Of a DNA stretch of 36,759 bases, positions 14,609 to 27,245 are shown piece after piece. Within the stretch, counting starts at the first letter, position 1. The number at the start of each line of letters is the position of its first letter. The stretch is from Kibdelosporangium persicum (GTDB lineage: Bacteria > Actinomycetota > Actinomycetes > Mycobacteriales > Pseudonocardiaceae), in NCBI RefSeq assembly GCF_013280595.1, contig NZ_JAAATY010000059.1:1-36759 (forward strand), given 5' to 3'. The notes beneath the pieces are model-generated. The model saw nothing but the letters and a program-made list of their open reading frames with translations, had not been told where the DNA came from and did no database searches. The translations under genes and the position numbers were made by a program.

Positions 14609-14797
14609 GAGGCGAAACGACGCCAAGGGGGATGGCGTACCCGACGGCTGGGGCTCTGGACCCTGCCCGCCGTGGCCGACGCGATCTGGATTGCCCAGAA
14701 CAGTGCCATCGATAGCGCACTCGTTGACGGTCGCACTTCCTCGGCCGCCGTCCTGACGAACACGGATCTGATTCTGAGGAAGTTGGAGTTCAAATGA
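14609..14797 (+). pseudogene. Coding-like 3' fragment of unknown family
   Basis: The frame between an in-frame TGA (14606) and the TGA at 14795 has strongly GC-biased third positions, as in real genes here. It reads TRRLGLWTLPAVADAIWIAQ, then DGRTSSAAVLTNTDLILRKLEFK. There is no ATG; a GTG at 14672 would give 41 residues. It looks like the C-terminal end of a truncated gene. I do not recognise the family. Its stop overlaps the ATG of the next small ORF (ATGA). Confidence 0.4.
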
Positions 14798-14898
14798 GAA
14801 ATATCGTGCGCCGCACAGCGAGTACCGGGTCCGAGGGTGTCGTGATAACGGTGGTCGGTTTGATGGCCGCGGCGACAGCGCATGCCGCTGGGTGGTGA
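14794..14898 (+). CDS. Possible small hydrophobic peptide ORF, 34 aa
   Basis: The ATG overlaps the stop of the upstream fragment by 4 bases (ATGA). The product starts MRNIVRRTASTG, then has a hydrophobic segment VVITVVGLMAAATAHAAGW resembling a signal or membrane anchor, and stops. It could be the leader part of a broken secreted protein or a chance frame. Support is limited to the coupling and hydrophobic pattern. Confidence 0.25.
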   Translation: MRNIVRRTASTGSEGVVITVVGLMAAATAHAAGW

Positions 14899-15180
14899 CA
14901 ACTGACGTTCACACTCACAGCTGAGGTTCACCCACTGCTCTACAGACGCCCAGCCGCACTACATTCACGTGGTGACGATCTGATTGATCTGAGCACGTGC
15001 TGAGTTCGCCGCAAGGTTATGAAATACATGTGGGCAGCCTCTCGATACGGTCACGCCTCGAGTACACCCTGAGTTTCTGGCCGGTACCGGTCATCTGTCA
15101 CATCGCCCCCGGCTTCGCTGTTCGATGCTTCTGGGTCGCGAACGGGTATCTGTCCCGTGAATTCTAGGAATGGGCTGCTC

Positions 15181-18051
15181 GTGGAACTGACTACCGTGTT
15201 GAGTTTTGACGTGCTTGGACCGGTGCGGGGCCGTTACCGAGGGCGGGGGCTCGAACTGGGGCCGGCCAGGCAGAGCGCCCTGCTTGGCGTGATGCTGACT
15301 CGTCCCAATGTGGTGTTCTCGCCTGACGAGTTGTTGCACTCGGTGTGGGGCGATCGAGTGCCGAAAAGTGCGAACAAGGTGATTCCGACCTATATTTACC
15401 GGCTACGTCAGGCGCTTCGGGTGACAGGTGAAGAAGCGGTGATCGAGCGGATCCGCAACGGCTATGCGCTGCGGATCGAGGCGGATGCCGTGGATGCCAC
15501 CCATTTTGCCCGGGCCACGGAGTCGATGGACGCGGCCACGATGATGTCGGCCGACGACCAGTACGGCCAGGTGGCGAGTGCGCTGGAGATGTGGCGTGGC
15601 GAACCGTTCGAGGGCCTGCCAGGTCCGGCGTTGGCCAGTGAACGCGCGAAGCTGCACGAAATGCGGCTGGCACTGCTGATGCACCGTGCTGGCCTCGACA
15701 TAGTCGGTGGTAACTACGCCGCGGCTGTGCTCGACTTGTCCGATTTGCAGGAACGGAACCCGATGCACGAGCGAGTCGCCTGCTTGCTGATGATCGCCCT
15801 GTACCAGAGCGGCAGGCAGGCTGAATCACTCGCCGTCTACTCACGGATCCGATTACGGTTGCTTGACGAACTGGGCAGCGAACCGGGCGCGGCGCTCGTG
15901 ACCACGCATCAGGCCGTGCTGACCGGCGACCAGGATGCCCTCGACAGAATTTGCGGGTATCCGCTTGTCGCGGCACCCGTGAAGAACGTGGCGGAGGTGT
16001 CCGTCGACGCACCCCGGCCGTCGTTCCCCGCGGAGGCGGTCGTGCCTCGCCAGTTGCCGCTTCCGTTGCGGCACTTCGCAGGCCGGGGCCAGGAGCTGGC
16101 CGCGCTGGACCAAGTCGGGCGGGCCACCGGGCATGCGTTCTGCGTGATCGTCGGCACTGGCGGCATGGGGAAGACCTCCCTCGCCCTGTATTGGGCCCAC
16201 CGGCACGCCGACAGGTTTCCCGACGGTCAGTTGTTCGTGGACCTGCGGGGGTTCAGTGCCGCCGAGCCGGTGGCGGTGTCCACTGTCCTGTGTGGGTTTC
16301 TGGACGCGTTGGGAGTCGATCCCGCACATGTCCCTGGCGACATCGAGGCGCAGGCGGCACTGTACCGGAGCGTCGTGGCCGGACGGCGCATGCTGATCGT
16401 GTTGGACAACGCCCGCGACGCCGACCAGGTGGTGCCGCTTCTGCCGGGCACCCCCCGTTGCGCCGTTCTCGTTACCAGCCGGAACCGCCTCATCCGGCTG
16501 ATCGCACAGCACGGCGCCCACCCGCTGCCGGTCGACGCGCTCTCCGCTGCGGATGCTCGCCAGGTGCTGCTCGACCGGTTGGGTGAGGAGCGATTGGCGG
16601 CCGAACCCGAGGCAGTGGCGGATCTGCTCGCTCACGGCGGCGGCTTTCCCCTAGCGTTGGGCATTCTCACGGCGCGGGCGCAATCGGTTCCCGGGCTCCC
16701 GCTGGCGTCGCTGGCCAGCGAGCTCCGGGATGCGCCGACCCGGCTGGCCTCGTTCGACGACGAAGACCGCGGCGCGGCTCTCCCTGCCGTCCTGTCCTGG
16801 TCATATGCGAGGTTGACCGCCGAACAGGCCCAGATGTTCGTGCTCCTCGGTCTGGCGCCAGGCCCGGATATCGGTCTGAACGCCGCGGCGAATCTTGTTG
16901 GTGTGTCGGCGGTACGGGCACGAACCACCTTGCGAGGGCTGGAGGACGCGCATCTCGTGCGACAGCACGTTGCGGGCCGCTACCGCATGCACGAGCTCGT
17001 CAAGCTGTACGCGGCCAGCCGTGCCGAGCACGACCTGCCAGCGGACGTCAGGCCCGCTGCGCTGCGCCGGTTGGTCGACTTCTACCTGCGGACCGCGCAT
17101 TCGGCCGAGCATCTCCTTGAGCCCCACAGTGAGCTGGGGCAGGTCGCCGAGCCCTCAGCCGACTGCGTTCCTGAGCTTTTGGACGATCTGAGGGCGGCGT
17201 GGACGTGGTTCGTCGCCGAGCATCCGGTCCTGCCGGCCATCCAACGCCTGGCCGCCGAACACGGCTGGCACGCACAGGTCTGGCAGCTCGCATGGACGGC
17301 TGACACTTTCCACCGGCGGCGAGGTCGCCGTGACGAAGCCGCGATTGCGATGTGGCAGGCGGGCCTGGACTCGGCCGTCGAGGTGGGGGAGCTTGCTGTG
17401 GAGATCAGCGTCCGTCGACGGCTTGGTCAGGCATACACACGTGCCGCGCGCCTCGACGATGCCACGCTCCACCTGGGACGTGCGCTCAGTCTGGCCGAAC
17501 AAGCCGAGGACGTGCTCGCGCAAGCCCATGCGCATCGCGCTCTCGCACAGGCGTTGGACCAGCAGGGGGACGCCCAGGCAGCGCTGGACCAAGCCACCCA
17601 GGCCCTTCGCCTGTTCAGCGAACTCGGCCACCAGACGCGGATAGCCGACATGCTCAACGCCGTGGGCTGGTACCGCGCCAAGCTCGGTCACTACACACAA
17701 GGCCGTACCTATTGCGAGGCAGCGCTTACGCTGGCCCGGCGACTCAGACACCGCACTGTCGAAGCAGGTGCACTGCACAGTATCGGCTACGTCCTCCACC
17801 ACACCGGTGAACACACAAACGCCCTGCGGCTTTACGAGCAAGCTCAGGATCTGTACCACGACATCGGGCACGTCGACGGCACCGCTGACGCGTTGGAGGG
17901 CATCGGCCACGTGTACCAGGCGCTCGGACAGGACGTCCAGGCCCGTGATGCCTGGCAAAGAGTCGCCGAGCTCTACGCGACACACCACCGCACCGAAGAC
18001 CGGGCACGCATACAACGGCTCATGGCCAACCTGGACAATGGATCCAGGTAA
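15181..18051 (+). CDS. SARP/AfsR-type pathway activator with NB-ARC and TPR domains
   Basis: 956 residues from the GTG at 15181 (TAGGAA upstream; GTG at 15157 is an alternative). In order: OmpR-like winged helix (about 8-90, LSFDVLGPV ... NKVIPTYIYRLRQAL), bacterial transcriptional activator domain (about 95-245), NB-ARC ATPase (about 290-560, P-loop VGTGGMGKTSL at 324-334, RMLIVLDNA), then TPR repeats (about 690-950). This is the AfsR/large SARP layout: cluster-situated activators bind direct repeats overlapping -35 regions and recruit RNA polymerase. A TTA leucine codon at 15853-15855 (residue 225) points to control by the rare bldA leucyl-tRNA. It is the best candidate to switch on the operon at 19502, whose promoter has 11-bp-spaced TTTCA repeats. 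Confidence 0.93.
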   Translation: MELTTVLSFDVLGPVRGRYRGRGLELGPARQSALLGVMLTRPNVVFSPDELLHSVWGDRVPKSANKVIPTYIYRLRQALRVTGEEAVIERIRNGYALRIEADAVDATHFARATESMDAATMMSADDQYGQVASALEMWRGEPFEGLPGPALASERAKLHEMRLALLMHRAGLDIVGGNYAAAVLDLSDLQERNPMHERVACLLMIALYQSGRQAESLAVYSRIRLRLLDELGSEPGAALVTTHQAVLTGDQDALDRICGYPLVAAPVKNVAEVSVDAPRPSFPAEAVVPRQLPLPLRHFAGRGQELAALDQVGRATGHAFCVIVGTGGMGKTSLALYWAHRHADRFPDGQLFVDLRGFSAAEPVAVSTVLCGFLDALGVDPAHVPGDIEAQAALYRSVVAGRRMLIVLDNARDADQVVPLLPGTPRCAVLVTSRNRLIRLIAQHGAHPLPVDALSAADARQVLLDRLGEERLAAEPEAVADLLAHGGGFPLALGILTARAQSVPGLPLASLASELRDAPTRLASFDDEDRGAALPAVLSWSYARLTAEQAQMFVLLGLAPGPDIGLNAAANLVGVSAVRARTTLRGLEDAHLVRQHVAGRYRMHELVKLYAASRAEHDLPADVRPAALRRLVDFYLRTAHSAEHLLEPHSELGQVAEPSADCVPELLDDLRAAWTWFVAEHPVLPAIQRLAAEHGWHAQVWQLAWTADTFHRRRGRRDEAAIAMWQAGLDSAVEVGELAVEISVRRRLGQAYTRAARLDDATLHLGRALSLAEQAEDVLAQAHAHRALAQALDQQGDAQAALDQATQALRLFSELGHQTRIADMLNAVGWYRAKLGHYTQGRTYCEAALTLARRLRHRTVEAGALHSIGYVLHHTGEHTNALRLYEQAQDLYHDIGHVDGTADALEGIGHVYQALGQDVQARDAWQRVAELYATHHRTEDRARIQRLMANLDNGSR

Positions 18052-18110
18052 ACGCCATTCCTGATGACATCAGCAGCATCGATCAGGAGCGCATTGGTCG
18101 GCGGGGCCCT

Positions 18111-19337
18111 TCACGGACGCAGGATCGCTGCAAGCCTCGCCATACCGGTGGTGATGCCCGCGATGTTGTTGGAGGTGAACGACAGCCGCATCGTCGCTGG
18201 GGCCGAAGTCCGCGTGTGGAAGGATTGCCCGGGGACAAAGGCGACATTCGCGGCGAGGGCCTCGGTCAACAGCAGGCGGGTGTCGTAGCCGGCGGGCAGT
18301 TGGGACCAGATGAACATTCCGCCGTCGGGCCGGGTCCACGTGCTGCCTTCGGGCAGCGTCGTTGTCATGGCACCGAGCATGGCGTCCCGGCGCGCACGGA
18401 AGGCGGCGCGCAATCGTCCGATGTGCTCATCCAGAACGTTCATCCGGAGATAGTGTGCCGCGGCTGCCTGGTCCACTGTGGACGTGTGGAGGTCGGCGGA
18501 CTGTTTCACGATCGCCAGCGAACGCAGGATGCTCGCCGGCGCGCGCAACCAGCCCAACCGCAGACCCGGCGCGCCGATCTTGGAGAGGCTGCCCAGGTAG
18601 ATGGCGTGCTGGCCGACCACCGGCTGTGCCGAGACCGGCGGCACGGCAGTGCCCGAGTAGCGCAGTTCCGCGTAGGGGTCGTCCTCTACGAGCCAGAATC
18701 CCTGCTCGGTGGCGATCTGCGCGATGTCCCGGCGACGGGTCCCGCTCAGTGTCCGGCCGGTTGGATTGGCGAACGTCGGCACCACGTACAGCATGGTGGG
18801 TTTTTCCCGCCGGGCGGCGTCGGCCAGCGCGTCCGGGCGGATGCCGTGCTCGTCACCGGGCACCGGGACCACCTTGGCCCCGGACAGACGAAAGCACTGC
18901 AGCGCGGCCAGATAGGTGGGTTCCTCGACCAGCACCACCGCGCGGGAATCGAGCAGGGTCGTCGTCACCAGCGACAACGCCTGCTGTGAGCCTGTTGTGA
19001 TCAGCAGGGAATCCGCGCCCGTTGGCAGACCCTGGGCCGTCAGGCGTTCGGCGACGAGCTCGCGCAGCGCCGGACTGCCTTCGGTGGGGGAGTACTGCAG
19101 ATTCCTGCTCGCCCCGGCTTCCGACAGCACCGCCGTGAACGCGGTCCGGATGCCGGTCACGTCGAGCAGGGCCTGGTCGGGGAAGCCGCCCGCGAAGGAG
19201 ATCACCTCCGGCCGGTCGGCCAGCGCCAGCAGGTCCCGGACCGGCGAACTGGCCACACCGGACGCCCGGACCGGTGCGGGTGGATTCCGGGTCGCCATCG
19301 TTTTCAGGATGGTCGAAGTGTCGTCGCCATTCGGCAT
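18111..19337 (-). CDS. PLP-dependent class I/II aminotransferase (LysN/MocR-like, no HTH)
   Basis: 408 residues from the ATG at 19337. The fold-type I core is clear: NPTGRTLS for the substrate/PLP contact, EDDPYAELRY with the pyridine-binding Asp and the Tyr, SLSKIGAPGLRLGW with the Schiff-base lysine, and TMRLSF carrying the carboxylate-binding Arg. It resembles 2-aminoadipate/aromatic aminotransferases of the MocR-aminotransferase branch but lacks the GntR helix-turn-helix. It is divergent from the mbtH-halogenase-NRPS operon, 164 bp away, and next to the SARP gene. It may make or deaminate a non-proteinogenic amino acid for the peptide, as HpgT does for phenylglycines elsewhere, but no other phenylglycine genes are visible. 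Confidence 0.87.
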   Translation of the reverse strand: MPNGDDTSTILKTMATRNPPAPVRASGVASSPVRDLLALADRPEVISFAGGFPDQALLDVTGIRTAFTAVLSEAGASRNLQYSPTEGSPALRELVAERLTAQGLPTGADSLLITTGSQQALSLVTTTLLDSRAVVLVEEPTYLAALQCFRLSGAKVVPVPGDEHGIRPDALADAARREKPTMLYVVPTFANPTGRTLSGTRRRDIAQIATEQGFWLVEDDPYAELRYSGTAVPPVSAQPVVGQHAIYLGSLSKIGAPGLRLGWLRAPASILRSLAIVKQSADLHTSTVDQAAAAHYLRMNVLDEHIGRLRAAFRARRDAMLGAMTTTLPEGSTWTRPDGGMFIWSQLPAGYDTRLLLTEALAANVAFVPGQSFHTRTSAPATMRLSFTSNNIAGITTGMARLAAILRP

Positions 19338-19501
19338 GGATTCAACGTAGCAGAACCTGAGAATGTCGAAAGTGTGCTCTTCCTGCGGATACATCGCTGT
19401 TTCATGCGGATTTCAACGTCCGGGACAGCGCGCTGTGTACCTTGGCCTCCGTAGGTTACTGGGGTGTTCGGACAAGCCCGGAAAGGGATCTGGTTCCGCC
19501 G
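19338..19501. promoter_or_regulatory. Divergent promoter of the aminotransferase and the NRPS operon, candidate SARP box
   Basis: TTTCATG (19400-19406) and TTTCAAC (19411-19417) repeat the pentamer TTTCA at exactly 11-bp spacing, the phasing used by SARP activators. TGTACCT (19435-19441), 17 bp further, could act as a -10 element with the second repeat as -35. The 8-mer TTCAACGT also occurs near the aminotransferase start (about 19341) and within the second repeat (about 19412). The mbtH ribosome binding site AAAGGGA is at 19482-19488, rather far from its ATG. Binding is inferred. Confidence 0.45.
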
Positions 19502-22558
<3,057 letters not shown>

Positions 22559-22562
<4 letters not shown>

Positions 22563-23059
22563 CCGACGGCACCCCTGTCCCGGCCGACACCTTCCGTTCC
22601 ATGATGGCCGGATTCCCAACCGGCGTCACCGTGGTGACCGCCCTGGACGGCACGCGGCCATGGGGAATGACGTGCACGGCGCTCTGTGCCGTGGCCGTGG
22701 ACCCCGCGATTCTCCTGGTGTCGCTGCGAACGGTGGGACCGACCGTGCACGCGGTGCTTGGCCGTAAGGCCTTCACGGTCAACTTCCTGCACGCGCACGC
22801 CCGCCAGACGGCCCGGCTGTTCGCCGGCGGGGCGCCAGACAGGTTCGACCATATCCGTTGGGAGACGACGGACGGGTGCTGCGGCCCGCACTTGCCTCAC
22901 GATGCGCACACCATCGCCGACTGCCGGGTCGTCCGGGCCGACGAGGTCGGCGACCACGTCGTCGTCTACGGCGAGGTAATCAGCGTCAGACGCCTCGAAG
23001 GCGATACCCCCTTGCTCTACGGCCTGCGTGAATACGCGAGCTGGCCGGTACAGAAGTGA
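22559..23059 (+). CDS. Flavin reductase (FMN-binding split-barrel), halogenase partner
   Basis: 166 residues from the ATG at 22559, overlapping the antiporter stop by 4 bases. It has the flavin reductase-like domain (PF01613 type): FRSMMAGFPTGVTVVTAL at the N-terminus, MTCTALCAVAVDPAILLVSL for flavin binding, and FTVNFLHAHARQTARLFA. It would use NAD(P)H to reduce free flavin and hand FADH2 to the tryptophan halogenase two genes upstream, as in the PrnF/RebF/PyrH systems. It sits within the translationally coupled operon. The stop is 15 bp before the NRPS start. Confidence 0.93.
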
Positions 23060-23074
23060 CTGTAGGAGACATCA

Positions 23075-26000
23075 GTGTCCGAGGTTCAGTACGTCAGGCT
23101 TCCCCTCACCGAGGGCCAGCGCGGAATCTGGCTGAGCCAGCGGATCGCCCCGGCGAGTCCGCGGTTCACCGTCGGCATGGTGCTGGACCTGCGCGGCGAC
23201 ATCGACATACCGCTGTTCGGCCAGGCGGTGGAGCGGGCCGTCGGCGAGTCGGAGGCGGCGCGTTCCCGGTTCGTGGCGGACGGCGACGATGTCTGGCAGG
23301 TCGTCGAACCCCGTGGCCGCGTGGACTTCCGGGTCGTCGACCTCACCGCGGCGGACGACCCCGCGGCGGATGCGGAGACGTGGATGGCCGCGGACCTCCA
23401 GGTGGCGCGTGACCTCGAGGCCGGAGGGCTCGTCACGCACGCGCTGTTGCACCTCAGCACGGACACGTACCTCTTCTATCTGGCCGCACACCACCTTGTG
23501 CTGGACACTCCGGGCCAGCAGGCCTACCTCGACCGCGTCGCACGGATCTACACGTCCCTTGTGGACAGTACTGATCTGTCACCGGACACGGGAATGTCCA
23601 TCGGAAGGATCAACGAGTCGGCCGCTGACTACCTCGAATCGCAGCTGTACCACCAGGACCGTGACTACTGGCGTTCAGCCTTGGCAGGGTTGTCCGGTTC
23701 GACGTCTCTCGCGGGCGCCGTACCGGAACCGGCCAGTCCGGCGCTGGCTCCGGCGCGCTCACTCGACGCCGGGGTCACGGGGCAGTTGCGAGTACTCGCG
23801 CAGGATGAAGGAGTATCGGTCGATGCGTTGATGACGGCCGCAGTCGTCGTCTACGTTCACCGCCTCACCGGCAACGGGGATGTCGTCCTCACGCTTCCGA
23901 TGGCCCGCAGGGAAGGTGACCGACCAGTAGCTGGAATGCTCGCCAACGAGCTACCACTGCGCGTGCCCGTCACCCCGGACGCCACATTCGTCGGGCTCGC
24001 CCACCGAATAGCGGAGCAGCTCGACCAGATTGCCGTGCACGGCCGTTTCCCGGTGGAGCACCTGCGCAGGGATCTGGGGCTGGGCGGTACGGGTTCGGCC
24101 GTCACAGGTATCACTGTCAGTCTGCGGAAAGTGAGCGCGATCCGCTTCGCGGGCATCACAGTCGTTCCGACAGTGTTGTCCGCCGGCCCTGTGCGGGAAC
24201 TGGACATCGACATCACCACGCTTGCCCGCACTCGGTCAGTGGTGACGCGCATTGTCGGAAACCCCGCCGTGCACGGCGACGCCGAAGTCTCGGCCCACCA
24301 CGACCGATGGCTGCAGACGCTGGACGTTCTCTTGGCAGCGCCCACAGCACAGATCGCGGCCGTAACACGGATTTTGCGCTACGAACCACCGTCGCGCCCA
24401 GCGGGCGATCCAGTGGATGTCTACAAGGGACAGACAGTTGTCGGCATGTTCGCCGAACAGGCCCGGCGGACACCGTCAGCGGGAGCCGTGACCCACGACG
24501 GTGCCACGCTCACCTACGCCGAACTCGACGCACGGGCGAATCGTCTGGCACATGTGCTGGCCGCACGCGGCAGCGGGTCCGGCGAACTCGTGGCGATCAT
24601 GCTGCCCCGCACACCGGACCTGATCGTGGCCACCCTGGCGGTCGTGAAGACCGGTGCGGCCTACGTCCCGGTCGACCCGTCCCAGCCGATCGCGCGAACG
24701 GCCGGGATCCTGCGCGCGGCCGCTCCGGTTCTCATCGTCACCGATCAGCCGACGTCCGAGTTCGACGGCGATGTCCTCGCCCTGGGCGAACCGGAAGTGG
24801 CCGAGCTCATCGCCGACCAGGACGACACCGCTCCCGCGGTTGTGATCACGCCGAGCGAACCCGCGTATGTCATCCACACGTCGGGGTCGACCGGTACGCC
24901 GAAGGGTGTCGTGGTCGAACACGGGAACCTGGCGGCGTTCTGGACGGCGATGATGGCCAATGAGGGCTTCGGCGACACCGAAGTCGTGGCGATGTTCCAC
25001 TCGCACGCGTTCGACTTCTCGGTCTGGGAGATCTGGGCCGCGCTGCTCACCGGCGGCAGGCTCGTCATGATCCCGGATGCCGTCGCGCGTTCGGCGCAAC
25101 TGTTGCGGGACCTGCTCGTGGCGGAACGGGTGACAGTCCTCGGGCATACGCCGTCGGCCCTCGACCGACTGGTCCGCCAGGAAGAACAGGAACCGGTGCT
25201 GCGTCACCGATCGACGCTCCGCCGTGTGGCCATGTGCGGTGAAGCACTGAACCGGGAACTGGCCGAGCGCTTCGCCGAGCATGTCGGTGTTCCGTTGTAC
25301 AACTTCTACGGCCCGACCGAAACGACCGTGATGGTGACGGGGTGCCGTGCCGGTACGGCGACAGGAATCGGCGGAGTTGTTCCGATCGGCACACCGTTGA
25401 CGGGCACTCAGGTCTACGTCCTGGACGCTCACCTGCGACCGGCGCCAGTCGGTGTCGTGGGCGAGTTGTACGTGGCAGGCGCGCAGGTCGCCCGTGGATA
25501 CCTCAACCAGCCCGCGCTGACGGCCGAGCGGTTCACTGCGGACCCGTTCCAGCCACAAGGCCGGATGTACCGGACGGGTGACCTGGTCCGCTGGAACCCG
25601 GCGGGCGAGCTGGAATTCGCCGGACGCGCGGACGAACAGGTGAAACTGCGGGGTTTCCGGATTGAGCCCGCGGAGGTCGCGGCGGCGCTGCGCACCCAGC
25701 CCGGGGTGGACCAGGCCGTCGTGGTGGTACGGGAGGACCGGCCGGGCGACCGTCGGCTCGTGGGATATGTGGTTCCCGGGCGCGACATCGAGCGCGGCGA
25801 AAGTCCGGTCGACGGATGGCGTCAGACATTCGACACGCTGCACGCCCGGATGGAGTTCGAGGCGTTCGGTGAGGACTTCACGGGGTGGGACAGTTCGTAC
25901 ACGCGGGAGCCGATTCCGCTGGCGGAGATGCGGGAGTGGCGCGGCGCCGCCGTCGACCGGATTCGTCGGCTGCGGCCGGGCCGGGTGCTGGAGATCGGGG

Positions 26001-27245
26001 TGGGGTCCGGCCTGCTGCTGTCGCAGATCGCGGGTGAGTGCGAAGCGTACTACGCGACGGACTTCTCCGCCGAGGTGATCGACCGGCTCCGGGGGCAGGT
26101 GGCCGCGGCCGGGCTGGCGAACCAGGTGGAGCTGAGGTGCCAGCCCGCGCACGACATGGCCGGCTTGCCGGCGGACTTCTTCGACACCATCGTGCTCAAC
26201 TCGATCGTGCAGTACTTCCCGGACAGTGAGTACCTGCGCCGAGTGCTGACGTCCGCTGTGGACCTGCTCGCGCCGGGCGGCCGCATCGTGATCGGCGACG
26301 TCCGCAACGCATTGACGCTCGACATCTTCCACACCGAGGTCGAACGTGCTCGCGGCGTGAGTTCGCCTGTCGCCGCCGCTCGCGCCGCGATGCTGGAGAA
26401 GGAACTCGCGCTGGCGCCTGGCTGGTTCGAGTTGTTCGCCGACAGCGTGGACGGTGTCGGCGCGGTCGACATCCGGCTCAAGCGCGGCGGATACCACAAC
26501 GAGATGACCAGGCACCGCTACGAAGTGGTGTTCCACAAGACACCCGCTGATCCGGTACAGCTGGCTGATGTCCCGAGGTTGACCTGGGGTGCCGAGGTCA
26601 CCGCCCTGAGCGACCTGCCGGCGTCAGGTCCGGTCCGGATCACCGGAGTACCGAACGCTCGTCTGACCGAGTCCGCTGTGGACCCTGAAGACGTGGCGCG
26701 GTGGGCGGAAGCGCACGGGCTGCGGGCGATGACGACGTGGTCGGCCGGTGACCCGACGCGGTTCGACGCTGTGCTGGTCCCGGCCGACGACGCCACCGTC
26801 TACACGGGACTTTGTCTGGAGCGGGACAGCGCGGTGAGCGACCCGGTGTGGGCCGATGCCGTGCGACGGATGACCGGAACGTCCCGCAAGTACCTGGCGG
26901 CCCTGCTGCCTGAGCACATGATTCCCGCCGCGGTCATCGCGCTGCCGGCGATCCCGTTGACCCAGAACGAGAAGCTCGACAGGGCCGCGCTGCCCGCACC
27001 GGAGTTCGGGTCGCGAGGCGGCCCGCCGCCGCGCACCGCCCACGAAGAGGTGCTGTGCGGGTTGTTCGCCGAGATCACCGGCACGGCGGAGGTCAGCGTC
27101 GCCGACGACTTCTTCGCGCTGGGCGGTCACTCGCTGCTGGCGACCAGGCTGGTCAACCGGATTCGCACGGTACTGGGCCGGGAGATCCCGATCGCCGCGC
27201 TGTTCGACCGGCCGACCGTGCGTGAACTGGCTGCGTTGGTCGAAA
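23075..27245 (+). other. NRPS module 1: C (starter-like)-A-nMT-T
   Basis: C1 (residues about 8-430) opens [16 protein letters not shown], like EntF/siderophore-type or starter C domains, and has HHLVLDT in place of HHxxxDG (catalytic second His kept, Gly replaced). A1 has [10 protein letters not shown] (602-611) and pocket residues DFWGACFVMK, which match no code I know though the DFW start is shared with Thr domains. An N-methyltransferase is inserted between A8 and A9 (about 910-1156; VLEIGVGSG at 971-979). The A10 core reads QNEKLDR rather than NGK, keeping the catalytic lysine (1300). T1 carries GGHS at Ser1353. This module should add N-methylated residue 1. Confidence 0.85.

Larger units (their letters stand above)
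14410..15180. other. Gene-poor gap between the LuxR remnant and the SARP gene
   Basis: About 770 bases with no full gene. It holds a coding-like remnant (14609-14797), a possible 34-codon ORF (14794-14898), and short repeats in the presumed promoter region of the SARP gene: GATCTGA twice at 9-bp spacing (14977 and 14986), the palindrome GCACGTGC (14993-15000) and CCGGTACCGG (15081-15090). It probably separates older chromosomal or mobile DNA from the biosynthetic cluster. Confidence 0.5.

Noticed and set aside
14907-14968. GTTCA repeats upstream of the SARP gene as an AfsR-type box
   Set aside because: Spacing is 19 bp, not 11 or 22 bp, and there is no visible promoter at the right distance.
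18063-18080. CTGATGACATCAG palindrome as the terminator between the SARP and aminotransferase genes
   Set aside because: The arms are separated by one base and cannot form a stable hairpin; no T tract follows.
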